NCBI GenBank assembly: GCA_049519595.1
Contig: JBEKQP010000002.1
Coordinates: 6,241-70,240 of the forward strand
Reading direction: 5' to 3'
DNA length: 64,000 nucleotides
Source: CAWBRT01 sp049519595
GTDB taxonomy: Bacteria; Acidobacteriota; Terriglobia; Terriglobales; Acidobacteriaceae
In this document: in pieces, positions 41,715 to 49,012 of the stretch
Numbering within the stretch: the first letter of the stretch is position 1
How the letters are laid out: every line of letters begins with the position of its first letter
Notes under the pieces: model-generated
Database searches by the model: none
The model's input: only the letters and a program-made list of their open reading frames with translations
Told to the model about the DNA's origin: nothing
Program-made: the position numbers and the translations under genes

Positions 41715-42068
41715 TCAGAGCGTCACATCGAGTTCGCGATCGGGCGATTCGTTCTCTTCGGCACCGGCGTCAACCTCTTCCGAGGCTTGCTCATCCACCA
41801 CCCCGCTGAGGTTTCGCTCTTCACCTTCGCCGTTCTGGTGTCTTTTCTGCCGATCAGCCTCGCGGTCTTCCCGAGATTTCGGCGGGCGCCGCAGCCTGCC
41901 GGGCTCGTTGCCTTCGGTTTCGGTCTCCACCGATGCGGCGGCCAACACCGGCAGCTCCGCTCCCGATGCTTGCATGCGGCTGTCCATGGCGGATGAGAAG
42001 GAACTAATTCTCCCGCTCGCGCTTGATCCCGCGGGCAGGAGGGGTGGTAATGTGCCGTCAATTCGCAT
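41715..42068 (-). CDS. Unknown acidic small protein between fliC and fliD
   Basis: A 117-residue protein that I do not recognise. Seen: an N-terminal MRIDGTLPPLLPAG segment, a Ser-rich part, then a strongly charged C-terminal half (many Glu, Asp, Arg, Lys). The position between flagellin and the cap gene is that of flaG, but the FlaG core motif (VxxVDKxTGEVIRQIP) is absent. The ORF ends 13 bp before fliD, and a poly-G ribosome-binding site precedes ATG 42068. Confidence 0.5.
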   Translation of the reverse strand: MRIDGTLPPLLPAGSSASGRISSFSSAMDSRMQASGAELPVLAAASVETETEGNEPGRLRRPPKSREDREADRQKRHQNGEGEERNLSGVVDEQASEEVDAGAEENESPDRELDVTL

Positions 42069-42146
42069 GACGCATCCCCCCTTTTCACCCTCTTTCCAGG
42101 CCCCCGGCACACGCCATAGTTGCGCGTGTTGAGGTCAAACTCCTCA

Positions 42147-42178
42147 TAAAAATCGGGGCGGAGATCGCTCTCCGCCCC
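42147..42178 (-). terminator. Intrinsic terminator of fliC
   Basis: A 9-bp stem (GGGGCGGAG at 42155-42163 with CTCCGCCCC at 42170-42178) with a six-base loop. On the minus strand it is followed by GATTTTTAT. It lies 18 bp after the fliC stop and should allow the abundant flagellin transcript to end here, with some read-through into the next genes. Confidence 0.85.
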
Positions 42179-42195
42179 GTGGTTTCGACCTAGCC

Positions 42196-43377
42196 TTAGC
42201 CTTGCAACAGGGTGAGAATGCCCTTCTGCATCTGGTTGGACTGGGCCATGGCAGCCATGCCGGTCTGGCTCAGAATGCTGTACTTGGTCATGTCGGCCAC
42301 CGTCGAACTTACGTCGGCCGAGGTGATGTTGCTGGAAGCGGTAGTCAGGTTCTGCGTCTGGCTGCTCATGACGTTGGTCGCTGCCTGCAACTGGTTGACG
42401 CCGGCACCGATATTGCCGCGCAACGCCGCCACCGAGGAAATTGCGTTATTAATGTCGGTCAGTGCGGTCTGAGCAGACCCCGTGCTCTGCAGATTGTCAT
42501 TGCTGAGGCTGATGCCGTTCATGTTGCCGCTGTCAAACTTCCCGAGCGCGACCCCGATGGTACCGCTACCCGCCACGGTCGAGTCACTCAGATACACATT
42601 CATCGTGCTGGAGTCGGTGGTGTGGGCGACCGTATCCGCCGAAGTGTCACCGTTGATTTTGATCGTCGATCCACCGTCGGCGAGCGGGTCGGTGGCGCTT
42701 CCGCGGTTTTGCGTGTCCGACACCACGACGTTGCCGGTACTGTCTAGCGAGGCAACCAACCCCGTGCCCGAGTTGTTAATGTCGCTGATCAGTCCGCCAA
42801 CTGTGGTGTCCCCGGTCGAAGCGCCAAAGGTTTGGGTTGTATAGGCAGGCGTTGCTAGCGTTTTATCCCAGTACTTGATTTTCATGTCTCCGGTGATGGC
42901 ACTGCTCAGACCGGCCGGGTTAGCAACAGCGGTCGTGACCTGGTTGTTGTTGTTTTGCCCGCCAGTGAAGATGGCGTTTCCGTTGTAAGTCGTTTGCGTT
43001 CCAATATTGTCGATTTCACTCTTGATGGACGAGAATTCATTGTCCAGCGCCTGACTTTGGGAAGTGGTCAAAGAGCCGCTGGACGCTTCGGTCGCCAGCG
43101 TAATTCCGCGGTTCAGCAGGCTTGTCACCTGGGCCAGAGCGCCATCGGCAATTTGCAGCTCGCCGATGCCGTTGGTCGCATTCAGCGAGGACTGGGTAAG
43201 AGCCGCGACGTTGGCGTTCAGGCCATCGGCAATGGACAGGCCGGCAGCATCGTCGGCACCGGAGTTGATACGCTGGCCGGACGAGAGCTGCTCCAACGTC
43301 TTCTGCATATTGGCGTTGGTGATCGACATCTGGTTCTGGGCGGCCATCGAGGCAACGTTGTTCAGAATGCTTAGCAT
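42196..43377 (-). CDS. fliC: Flagellin FliC
   Basis: A 393-residue flagellin. Seen: N-terminal D0/D1 block (MQKTLEQLSSGQRINSGADD, SIADGLNANV) and C-terminal block (NITSADVSSTVADMTKY, ILSQTGMAAMAQSNQMQKG, ending ILTLLQG). The middle, about residues 140-290, is Gly/Thr/Asn-rich and forms the exposed domain. It starts at ATG 43377 after a strong AAGGAG. A perfect sigma-28 promoter (43490-43516) and a strong terminator make it a single-gene, highly expressed unit. Confidence 0.96.
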   Translation of the reverse strand: MLSILNNVASMAAQNQMSITNANMQKTLEQLSSGQRINSGADDAAGLSIADGLNANVAALTQSSLNATNGIGELQIADGALAQVTSLLNRGITLATEASSGSLTTSQSQALDNEFSSIKSEIDNIGTQTTYNGNAIFTGGQNNNNQVTTAVANPAGLSSAITGDMKIKYWDKTLATPAYTTQTFGASTGDTTVGGLISDINNSGTGLVASLDSTGNVVVSDTQNRGSATDPLADGGSTIKINGDTSADTVAHTTDSSTMNVYLSDSTVAGSGTIGVALGKFDSGNMNGISLSNDNLQSTGSAQTALTDINNAISSVAALRGNIGAGVNQLQAATNVMSSQTQNLTTASSNITSADVSSTVADMTKYSILSQTGMAAMAQSNQMQKGILTLLQG

Positions 43378-43489
43378 GTGATTCTCCTTTTCTTGCGGTT
43401 CCTCCTGCCCCGAAGTTGCGGGCGCGAGCCCAATGCCCGCTTCTTCTTGCCGCTTCTCGCCGGCCGGAACCGTGCGTTGTTCAACCACC

Positions 43490-43516
43490 TTATCGGCAGC
43501 GCTTTTCACAGCTTTA
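43490..43516 (-). promoter_or_regulatory. Perfect sigma-28 promoter of fliC
   Basis: On the minus strand TAAA (43516-43513), exactly 15 bases, then GCCGATAA (43497-43490). This is the full FliA consensus. The start should lie near 43484, giving a leader of about 105 nt before the flagellin ATG. Confidence 0.88.
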
Positions 43517-43666
43517 GCGCTGACTCGCCGCGAATAAAGATCTTTCTATTTAGTTCGCCGGCTGCACCTGCCAATTCGCGCCCGCCGCCCGATGCTCACT
43601 GAAGAAGGCTCACCGATATGCCGATGGCCTTTGTGAGGGGCGGCGCCTCACCGCCGCACACCACAA

Positions 43667-43900
43667 ATGATTAAGCTCACAAAGCTCAACAATCAGCCGT
43701 TTGCCGTCAATGCAGACCTTATTAAGTTTGTCGAGCAATCTCCGGACACGGTTTTGACCTTGGTTTCCGGTGAAAAGATCGTGGTACGAGAGAGCGCGGA
43801 AGAAGTCATTCGCCGAGTGGTTGAATTCCGGCGCGTCGTCTTAGAAGGAGTCGCAGGCAAGCATTGCGGCGGCTCAAACAGCGAGTCCAGTCGAGGGTAG
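43667..43900 (+). CDS. flbD: FlbD-family small protein
   Basis: A 77-residue protein of the FlbD family that precedes motA in many bacteria. Seen: MIKLTKLNNQPFAVNADLIK, then SPDTVLTLVSGEKIVVRES and EEVIRRVVEFRR. It is not related to the Caulobacter sigma-54 regulator that shares the name. Function is not well known; a link to stator function is suggested by context. I see no good ribosome-binding site. motA follows after four bases. Confidence 0.85.
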   Translation: MIKLTKLNNQPFAVNADLIKFVEQSPDTVLTLVSGEKIVVRESAEEVIRRVVEFRRVVLEGVAGKHCGGSNSESSRG

Positions 43901-43904
43901 CTCC

Positions 43905-44678
43905 GTGGATAAGGGCAGTGTTGCCGGGACGGTCATTGGCATCGGCGGAATTCTCGGCGGTCTTTTTCTTGAGGGCGGCAAGATTGGCCAGGTTCTGCAG
44001 CCGACGGCTGCCATGATCGTCTTCGGTGGAACCTTGGGCGCCGTGTTGCTCCAGTTCCCCTTGGGGTCAGTGCTGGCGGCCGTCCGGCAACTGGGCAACG
44101 TCATCTCGGAACCCAGCCACGATGGCGATGCCAAGATCTCCGAACTCGTCGACTTCGCCATCCGCGCGCGTCGCGAGGGAATCGTTTCGCTGGACGCACG
44201 GTTGTCGGCCGTCGAGGATCAGTTTCTGAAGAAATCGCTGATGCTTGCCATCGACGGCACTGAGCCTCAGGAGTTGCGCAAGACCATGGAACTGGACTTG
44301 GACGCGTCCGCCGAACAGGAAGAGAACATTCCCAAGGTATTCGAATCGGCGGGCGGCTTTTCGCCAACCATCGGAATTATCGGAGCTGTCCTTGGACTCA
44401 TCCAGGTCATGCAGCATTTGCAAAACATCGAAGAGGTGGGCCGCGGAATAGCCGTGGCCTTCGTAGCCACGATTTATGGCGTGGGCTCCGCGAATCTGTT
44501 TCTGCTTCCGGTGGCCGGCAAGCTACGGATGCGAATCAGAGAAGCGCAGATATTGCGCGAAATGACCCTGGAAGGTGTCATCTCGATTCTCGAAGGCATG
44601 AACCCGCGCATGCTTGAAACCAAGCTTCGTGGCTTTCTGCACGAGACCGGCGAAGCAACAGCAAAGCACACGCAATGA
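43905..44678 (+). CDS. motA: Stator protein MotA
   Basis: A 257-residue inner-membrane stator subunit. Seen: four hydrophobic segments, the large cytoplasmic loop with FAIRARREGIVSLDARLS, the charged region that contacts FliG, and the conserved proline segment GGFSPTIGIIGAVLGLI before the third span. It starts with GTG 43905 behind GAGGG. The motB start overlaps its stop, so the stator is made in a fixed ratio. Confidence 0.93.
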   Translation: MDKGSVAGTVIGIGGILGGLFLEGGKIGQVLQPTAAMIVFGGTLGAVLLQFPLGSVLAAVRQLGNVISEPSHDGDAKISELVDFAIRARREGIVSLDARLSAVEDQFLKKSLMLAIDGTEPQELRKTMELDLDASAEQEENIPKVFESAGGFSPTIGIIGAVLGLIQVMQHLQNIEEVGRGIAVAFVATIYGVGSANLFLLPVAGKLRMRIREAQILREMTLEGVISILEGMNPRMLETKLRGFLHETGEATAKHTQ

Positions 44679-45418
44679 GGCGCAAGAAGCGCGAGTCCGG
44701 GAACCATTCAGAGCGTTGGCTGGTTTCGTACGCCGATTTCATTACCCTGCTGTTCGCTTTTTTTGTCGTCCTTTACGCCTCTTCCCAGGTCGACCGCCAA
44801 AAAATGAGTGCGCTGGGAAGCGCCATTGAACACGCCTTCCAGGAGCTCGGAGTAATGCAAGACCGCGGCCCGGGGTCGGTCAACGCCGCTGCCGGCAATG
44901 CCGCCGGGGCCGACCCCGGATCGGTGATGAAGTTCAAGCGCGAGGCCGAGCTGCCGCGCTTGAAGGAACAATTGGAAAAGGTCCTGGCGCAGGAAATTCG
45001 CAACCGCTCAGTCGCTCTCCGCTTGGGGCCCGACGGTTTGGTGATTAGCTTGCGAGAGATGGCGTTCTTCGGCAGCGGCTCGGCTACCATGCGCCTCGAT
45101 GCACAAGCAGCCTTCTCGCGAATCATCGCTGTCGTGCGCGGCGATGATCTTCGCATTGAGGGCCACACTGACAACGTCCCGATTCGCACCGTTCAGTTCC
45201 GCTCCAATTGGGAGCTCTCGACGGCTAGAGCTACGGGGATCATTCAGGATCTGATCACGCACCACGATTTTTCTCCGGAGCAGCTATCGGCGGCCGGATA
45301 TGCCGAGTTCCATCCGGTGGCAAGCAATGCCACCGAAGACGGCCGCAAATTGAACCGCAGAATCGATATCGTCGTCTTGCGCTCGGCAGCATCTCCGACG
45401 GTTTCTTCCGGACCGTGA
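44675..45418 (+). CDS. motB: Stator protein MotB
   Basis: A 247-residue stator subunit with one membrane helix and an OmpA-type peptidoglycan-binding domain. Seen: the ion-channel aspartate Asp21 in SYADFITLLFAFFVVLYA, and OmpA motifs IEGHTDNVPIRT and SNWELSTARA with NRRIDIVV at the end. The residues around Asp21 do not by themselves settle whether protons or sodium ions are used; the spacing is of the proton MotB type. Confidence 0.93.
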   Translation: MRRKKRESGNHSERWLVSYADFITLLFAFFVVLYASSQVDRQKMSALGSAIEHAFQELGVMQDRGPGSVNAAAGNAAGADPGSVMKFKREAELPRLKEQLEKVLAQEIRNRSVALRLGPDGLVISLREMAFFGSGSATMRLDAQAAFSRIIAVVRGDDLRIEGHTDNVPIRTVQFRSNWELSTARATGIIQDLITHHDFSPEQLSAAGYAEFHPVASNATEDGRKLNRRIDIVVLRSAASPTVSSGP

Positions 45419-45426
45419 ACCCTCAC

Positions 45427-45449
45427 GCCGGAATTTTAAAGTTTCCGGC
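45427..45449 (+). terminator. Hairpin after motB
   Basis: GCCGGAA at 45427-45433 pairs with TTCCGGC at 45443-45449. There is no T-run, so termination is uncertain. A weak sigma-28-like element (TAAA at 45437, CCGAT at 45458, spacing one too long) overlaps the region. Confidence 0.35.
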
Positions 45450-45601
45450 TCTAAGCTCCGATTTAGATAATGTACCGCGTCCCCGGCAACAGGCTGCTGA
45501 AAGCGCGCTGGAGAAACAACCGGAAGTGCTGGCGCGCACCGTGATTGCGCGCTCCCCAGGTCGCACGCGTAACCGAAGAGCAGCAAGCCCCGGAGGGAGC
45601 C

Positions 45602-46498
45602 ATGAACGAACTCCCTATTCCTGCAGTGCGTTCGCGACTGGCGACGCTGGACACAATCCCCTGCGTTCCGGCCATCCTGATTCCCGTGCTTCGCCAACTC
45701 TCCGAACCGCCCGAGAGCATTGATCTTCAGCGCGTGATTGAACTCGTGGCGCATGATAAGGCGCTCACCGCGCAAACCCTGCGAATGGCTAATTCGCCTC
45801 TATTTGGCACCAACGGACAGGTCGACTCCGTGCGCGCCGCCGTGCTGACATTGGGCTTGGAGCGCATGCGCGCTATTGCCACTACCTGCTGCGTGTTGCG
45901 TCTTGCGCCAAGCCAGTCAGCGCACCTCGACCCGCGCATCTTCTGGGAACATTCACTCGGCTGCGCCCTGGTCGCGCGCCAACTGGCTCGGCGCATTGGC
46001 TATGCCGACCCCGAGAAAGCGTATCTGGCCGGGCTGCTGCATGATATCGGATTCATCGTCAACATGATGTTTTTTCCTGAGCAGTTCCGGCAGACGTTGC
46101 AGAGGGCCACGCGGGAGAAAGTCGCGCTCGGCGTGCTGGAACAGAAAATCTTCGGCTTCGACCACTGTGGCGTGGGAGAGTTGCTGGCCGGACGGTGGTT
46201 GTTGGGCGGCGATTTGCAAGAGGTCATCCGCCACCATCACATGTCTGATCATGCAATCGTCGATCGTGCGCTCGTCGGCATTGTTGCTATCAGTGACCTG
46301 CTGTGCAGAACCTCCGGACTCGGATACGGGTACGACGAAATTCTCCACCTTGACTTGAAAACTGACCCCTCCGTTAAGACGGTTGCAGGTGAATTCCCCA
46401 GGTTCAGCGATTTGGATTGGGCCCGCTTCCTGACGGAACTGCAAGCCTACGTCAAACAGGTCCGGGACCTCGTTTCAGTTCTATACCGGACACACTGA
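45602..46498 (+). CDS. HDOD-domain signalling protein
   Basis: A 298-residue HDOD protein. Seen: VAHDKALTAQTLRMANSPLF (the HDOD opening) and an intact LLHDIGFIVNM, with further histidines in RHHHMSD. The HD pair is thus kept, unlike in the relative at 30276-31013. Such proteins are linked to motility and nucleotide signalling, but many lack enzyme activity, so none is claimed. ATG 45602 has GGAGGGAG before it. It follows motB by 183 bp. Confidence 0.85.
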   Translation: MNELPIPAVRSRLATLDTIPCVPAILIPVLRQLSEPPESIDLQRVIELVAHDKALTAQTLRMANSPLFGTNGQVDSVRAAVLTLGLERMRAIATTCCVLRLAPSQSAHLDPRIFWEHSLGCALVARQLARRIGYADPEKAYLAGLLHDIGFIVNMMFFPEQFRQTLQRATREKVALGVLEQKIFGFDHCGVGELLAGRWLLGGDLQEVIRHHHMSDHAIVDRALVGIVAISDLLCRTSGLGYGYDEILHLDLKTDPSVKTVAGEFPRFSDLDWARFLTELQAYVKQVRDLVSVLYRTH

Positions 46499-46522
46499 GA
46501 TGCCAGCCGGCACCACCGGTTA

Positions 46523-47377
46523 TTACCGCAGTTCGGCACCGAGGGCGGCGTCAGGCTGAGAGCCCGCGATTTCGTCGGCCAGCGGCGATTGGGTAACTTG
46601 CCTAACCTTGCCAACTAATGCTTCCGCCGAAAACGGCTTCGCGAGATAAGCCATGCCGGTGTCCCCGAATTCGCGCCCGATCATCTCCCGCTCGGTGTAG
46701 CCCGACATCAAGATCACCTTCAGCAGGGGATCACTTCCGCTCAGCTTTTCCGCCAACTCTGCGCCGCTCTCACCCGCTAGGCCCAGATCTGTCAGCAGCA
46801 CTCCGATGCTGCCGCGATTTCGGTTGAAAATGTCCATGGCGGTCGTCGCGTCCTTGGCCGCCAGCACTCGATAACCGCAGCCTTCAAGCACTTGCGCCGT
46901 GACATCACGGACAAATTCCTCGTCTTCCACCAGCAGTATCGTCTCGCCTCTTCCGGAGCCGTAAACCCCATGATCGCTTTCCGTGCCGACGGGAAACAGA
47001 ACTTCATAACGCATCCAGCGCCCAGCAGCGGCTCGCAGTTGCAGCACACAACCGATGTCGCGAAGCCGTGTCGAAAGCTCCCGCATGGTCTCCGTCTTCG
47101 GTTCCGGCGCGGTAATTTGCCGACTGTAGACTTCAATGCCAAGACTTACACGCGACCTCTTCGCTTCCTCCGCAGCTGTCTGCTCCGTCCAAATCACGAG
47201 GCTATCGACTTGACCATACGCGCAGATCTCTTCGACCAGGACTTCCAGAAGGTCTTTGGCCAAGCCAGATTGAACGCCGGCGTGCTCAATACCGGTGCTT
47301 AGATCCGTGGTGATCGGTTGCGAATACGCGGCGGCAAGAAGCGATTCAAGCTGTACGGCAAGCTGATTGAGGTCCAT
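46523..47377 (-). CDS. Receiver protein with N-terminal vestigial kinase-like domain
   Basis: A 284-residue protein. Seen: residues 145-265 are a complete receiver (acidic EDEE, Asp197 in VLLTDLGLAG, a serine in LMSGYT, lysine in YLAKPF). Residues 1-130 show only faint resemblance to the end of a histidine kinase (IGCVLQLRAAAGRWMRYEV) and have no ATP boxes; this may be the remnant of a hybrid kinase. No output domain follows. It has one of the best sigma-54 promoters of the window, so it is probably expressed with the flagellar regulon. Confidence 0.75.
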   Translation of the reverse strand: MDLNQLAVQLESLLAAAYSQPITTDLSTGIEHAGVQSGLAKDLLEVLVEEICAYGQVDSLVIWTEQTAAEEAKRSRVSLGIEVYSRQITAPEPKTETMRELSTRLRDIGCVLQLRAAAGRWMRYEVLFPVGTESDHGVYGSGRGETILLVEDEEFVRDVTAQVLEGCGYRVLAAKDATTAMDIFNRNRGSIGVLLTDLGLAGESGAELAEKLSGSDPLLKVILMSGYTEREMIGREFGDTGMAYLAKPFSAEALVGKVRQVTQSPLADEIAGSQPDAALGAELR

Positions 47378-47412
47378 GTGATTTGATCGCGGTTCCCTTT
47401 CTAATGTTTCTA

Positions 47413-47431
47413 AAGCAACCCGCGTTCCAAT
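47413..47431 (-). promoter_or_regulatory. Strong candidate sigma-54 promoter of the receiver protein
   Basis: On the minus strand TTGGAACGCGGGTTGCTT differs from TTGGCACG-N4-TTGCTT at one defined position. GG (47428-47427) and GC (47416-47415) are ten bases apart. Predicted start near 47403, 26 nt before ATG 47377. Confidence 0.7.
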
Positions 47432-47645
47432 GCTTCTTAGCCCGACGGTAACCCTTGAATAATTACCCGCCGCCCGGAATCAAGTACTTACAGTCCCACG
47501 ATGGAGCGCACGCACCACCACGGACCAGTGGCGCGTTCGTTGAGTTCCAAATGTGAACTGCATTTCGGGAAAAGTGATTCGAAATGGGAATCGCCGCCTC
47601 GCCCAGACTCGCCTCGCGAAGGCACGCCCCGCCGATGCCAGAAAA

Positions 47646-48893
47646 CTACATCGCCGCGCGTCTGATCTGTTTCGCTCGACGTTCAATGGAGAGTGAAAGC
47701 ACGGCGCGCGACATGTCGGTTTTCCAGATCTCGGCCGAGCGGCAGATTTCCAGCATCAGATTTTTTGCGGCTCGCCGCAGCAGGGCGCGAAGGCGCGACT
47801 CGGCAAGCGGCAGCAGACCGGAGTCCGCAGCCGACAACAGCACCAAGCCGCTGCGGACCAGCAACTCGGGAATCACTGCTATGCCTCTGGCGGCCAACTC
47901 CGCTTTCGCCGCTTGTGAAACAGAATCGGGAACGCCCTCCACAATCAACTTCGCCTGCACCTGGGCGGCATTGGCTCCCGTGATCTGCATGGGCGCTTGC
48001 AGTACGAGCACATCACATACGCACTTCGACAGCTCTGCGCTGTAGGCGTGCTCAGCTCCGGGGTAACCAAACAACATCTGTTCACGATGAATGTGGCTCT
48101 CCAAGCGCGCGATATCCAACCCGGCGTCGTTCAGGACTGCTCCGCTGCCGTCTGACATCATGATTACCTTGGCACCGGTGTCGCCGGACAAGGCCGACGA
48201 CTCGTGCCCGGAAACGGCTTGTGCAATCGCCAGCCCAAGTCCGGCGCTGCCTTGAATCGCATAGGTCCGCAGCGCTGGCTGTCCAGCCGCGGCGATCAGC
48301 TCGGTGATCCAGCGCGCCAGCAGCGTCCACTGCGATTCCGCCTGGCGAACTGCCCCGAAGCTGTTTCCCGCTCCTTCGAAGTCATGGCCGAGCCAACCAT
48401 GAATCGTCTGGTTGCCGCCGTACACGCGCGAAAAACCAAAGAAACTCGGCAGCGTCGCTCGCAGCCGCTGGCAATAGCCGCGAAATAATCGGCGCATTTC
48501 TCGTTCGGAGTATTGCGAAAGATCGCAAATGATGCCAGCTGCGCCGCCGCGTAGCTCGAGTCCGAGCAGGGCACAGCTCAAGTCGTTGGCGAAAGCCGAA
48601 GCGCGCACCTGGTTGAGAAATACGCCAGGTCCAATGGCAAGCTCCGTGATGCAACCGCAGGAATGTGAGTACAGGCATTGCAACGTGCTGATGTTAGCTG
48701 CCACCCCGTCGCAACGCGATGCCGGCAGGTGGATCGTGAGTTCCAGCTCCGCGTGGCGCATTTGCTCCAGAATCGCGTCTTCCACGTCGATCGCGCGTGC
48801 AGTTCGTTCCAGTTCCACCATCTGCAAAAGGTGAGGATCGAACCCCTGTTCCGCGTCCTGATCGATTTGTGGCAGAAGAGTTTCCTGATTCAT
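47646..48893 (-). CDS. Catalytically dead Glu/Leu/Phe/Val dehydrogenase homologue
   Basis: A 415-residue protein with the full length and fold pattern of hexameric glutamate dehydrogenase. Seen: an N-terminal VELERTARAIDVEDAILEQM block, the Rossmann loop QGSAGLG at 214-220 with the following VIMMSDGSGAVLNDAGLDI, and the C-terminal GANAAQVQAKLIVEG and IPELLVRSGL. The active-site lysines are lost: the family's GGAKGG is GGAAGI at 116-121, the substrate-binding KGG segment is SCGCITEL near 78-85, and the PAPD aspartate segment is not recognisable. It follows the HybB-like gene by 119 bp. It may bind a nucleotide or amino acid as a sensor; function unknown. Confidence 0.8.
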   Translation of the reverse strand: MNQETLLPQIDQDAEQGFDPHLLQMVELERTARAIDVEDAILEQMRHAELELTIHLPASRCDGVAANISTLQCLYSHSCGCITELAIGPGVFLNQVRASAFANDLSCALLGLELRGGAAGIICDLSQYSEREMRRLFRGYCQRLRATLPSFFGFSRVYGGNQTIHGWLGHDFEGAGNSFGAVRQAESQWTLLARWITELIAAAGQPALRTYAIQGSAGLGLAIAQAVSGHESSALSGDTGAKVIMMSDGSGAVLNDAGLDIARLESHIHREQMLFGYPGAEHAYSAELSKCVCDVLVLQAPMQITGANAAQVQAKLIVEGVPDSVSQAAKAELAARGIAVIPELLVRSGLVLLSAADSGLLPLAESRLRALLRRAAKNLMLEICRSAEIWKTDMSRAVLSLSIERRAKQIRRAAM

Positions 48894-48943
48894 AGCATCC
48901 TCCCCGCCGGCCGGCAAGCGCTTCGCAATGACCGCGGGCGAAG

Positions 48944-48973
48944 CCCGGCAAGTGTTTTTCTGCACTTGCCGGG
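48944..48973 (-). other. Strong hairpin between hybB-like gene and pseudo-GDH
   Basis: CCCGGCAAGTG at 48944-48954 pairs with CACTTGCCGGG at 48963-48973 around an eight-base loop. On the minus strand there is no T-run after it. It could be an RNA-processing or attenuation site separating the two genes. Confidence 0.55.
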
Positions 48974-49012
48974 GATCTCTCGAACCGGTCCAACACTAGC
49001 GAGTTGCTAGGG

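Noticed and set aside
47480..47686. A 68-codon minus-strand ORF between the receiver gene and the pseudo-GDH
   Set aside because: Arg-rich shadow-like product overlapping the end of the GDH-like gene; no motif or start signal.
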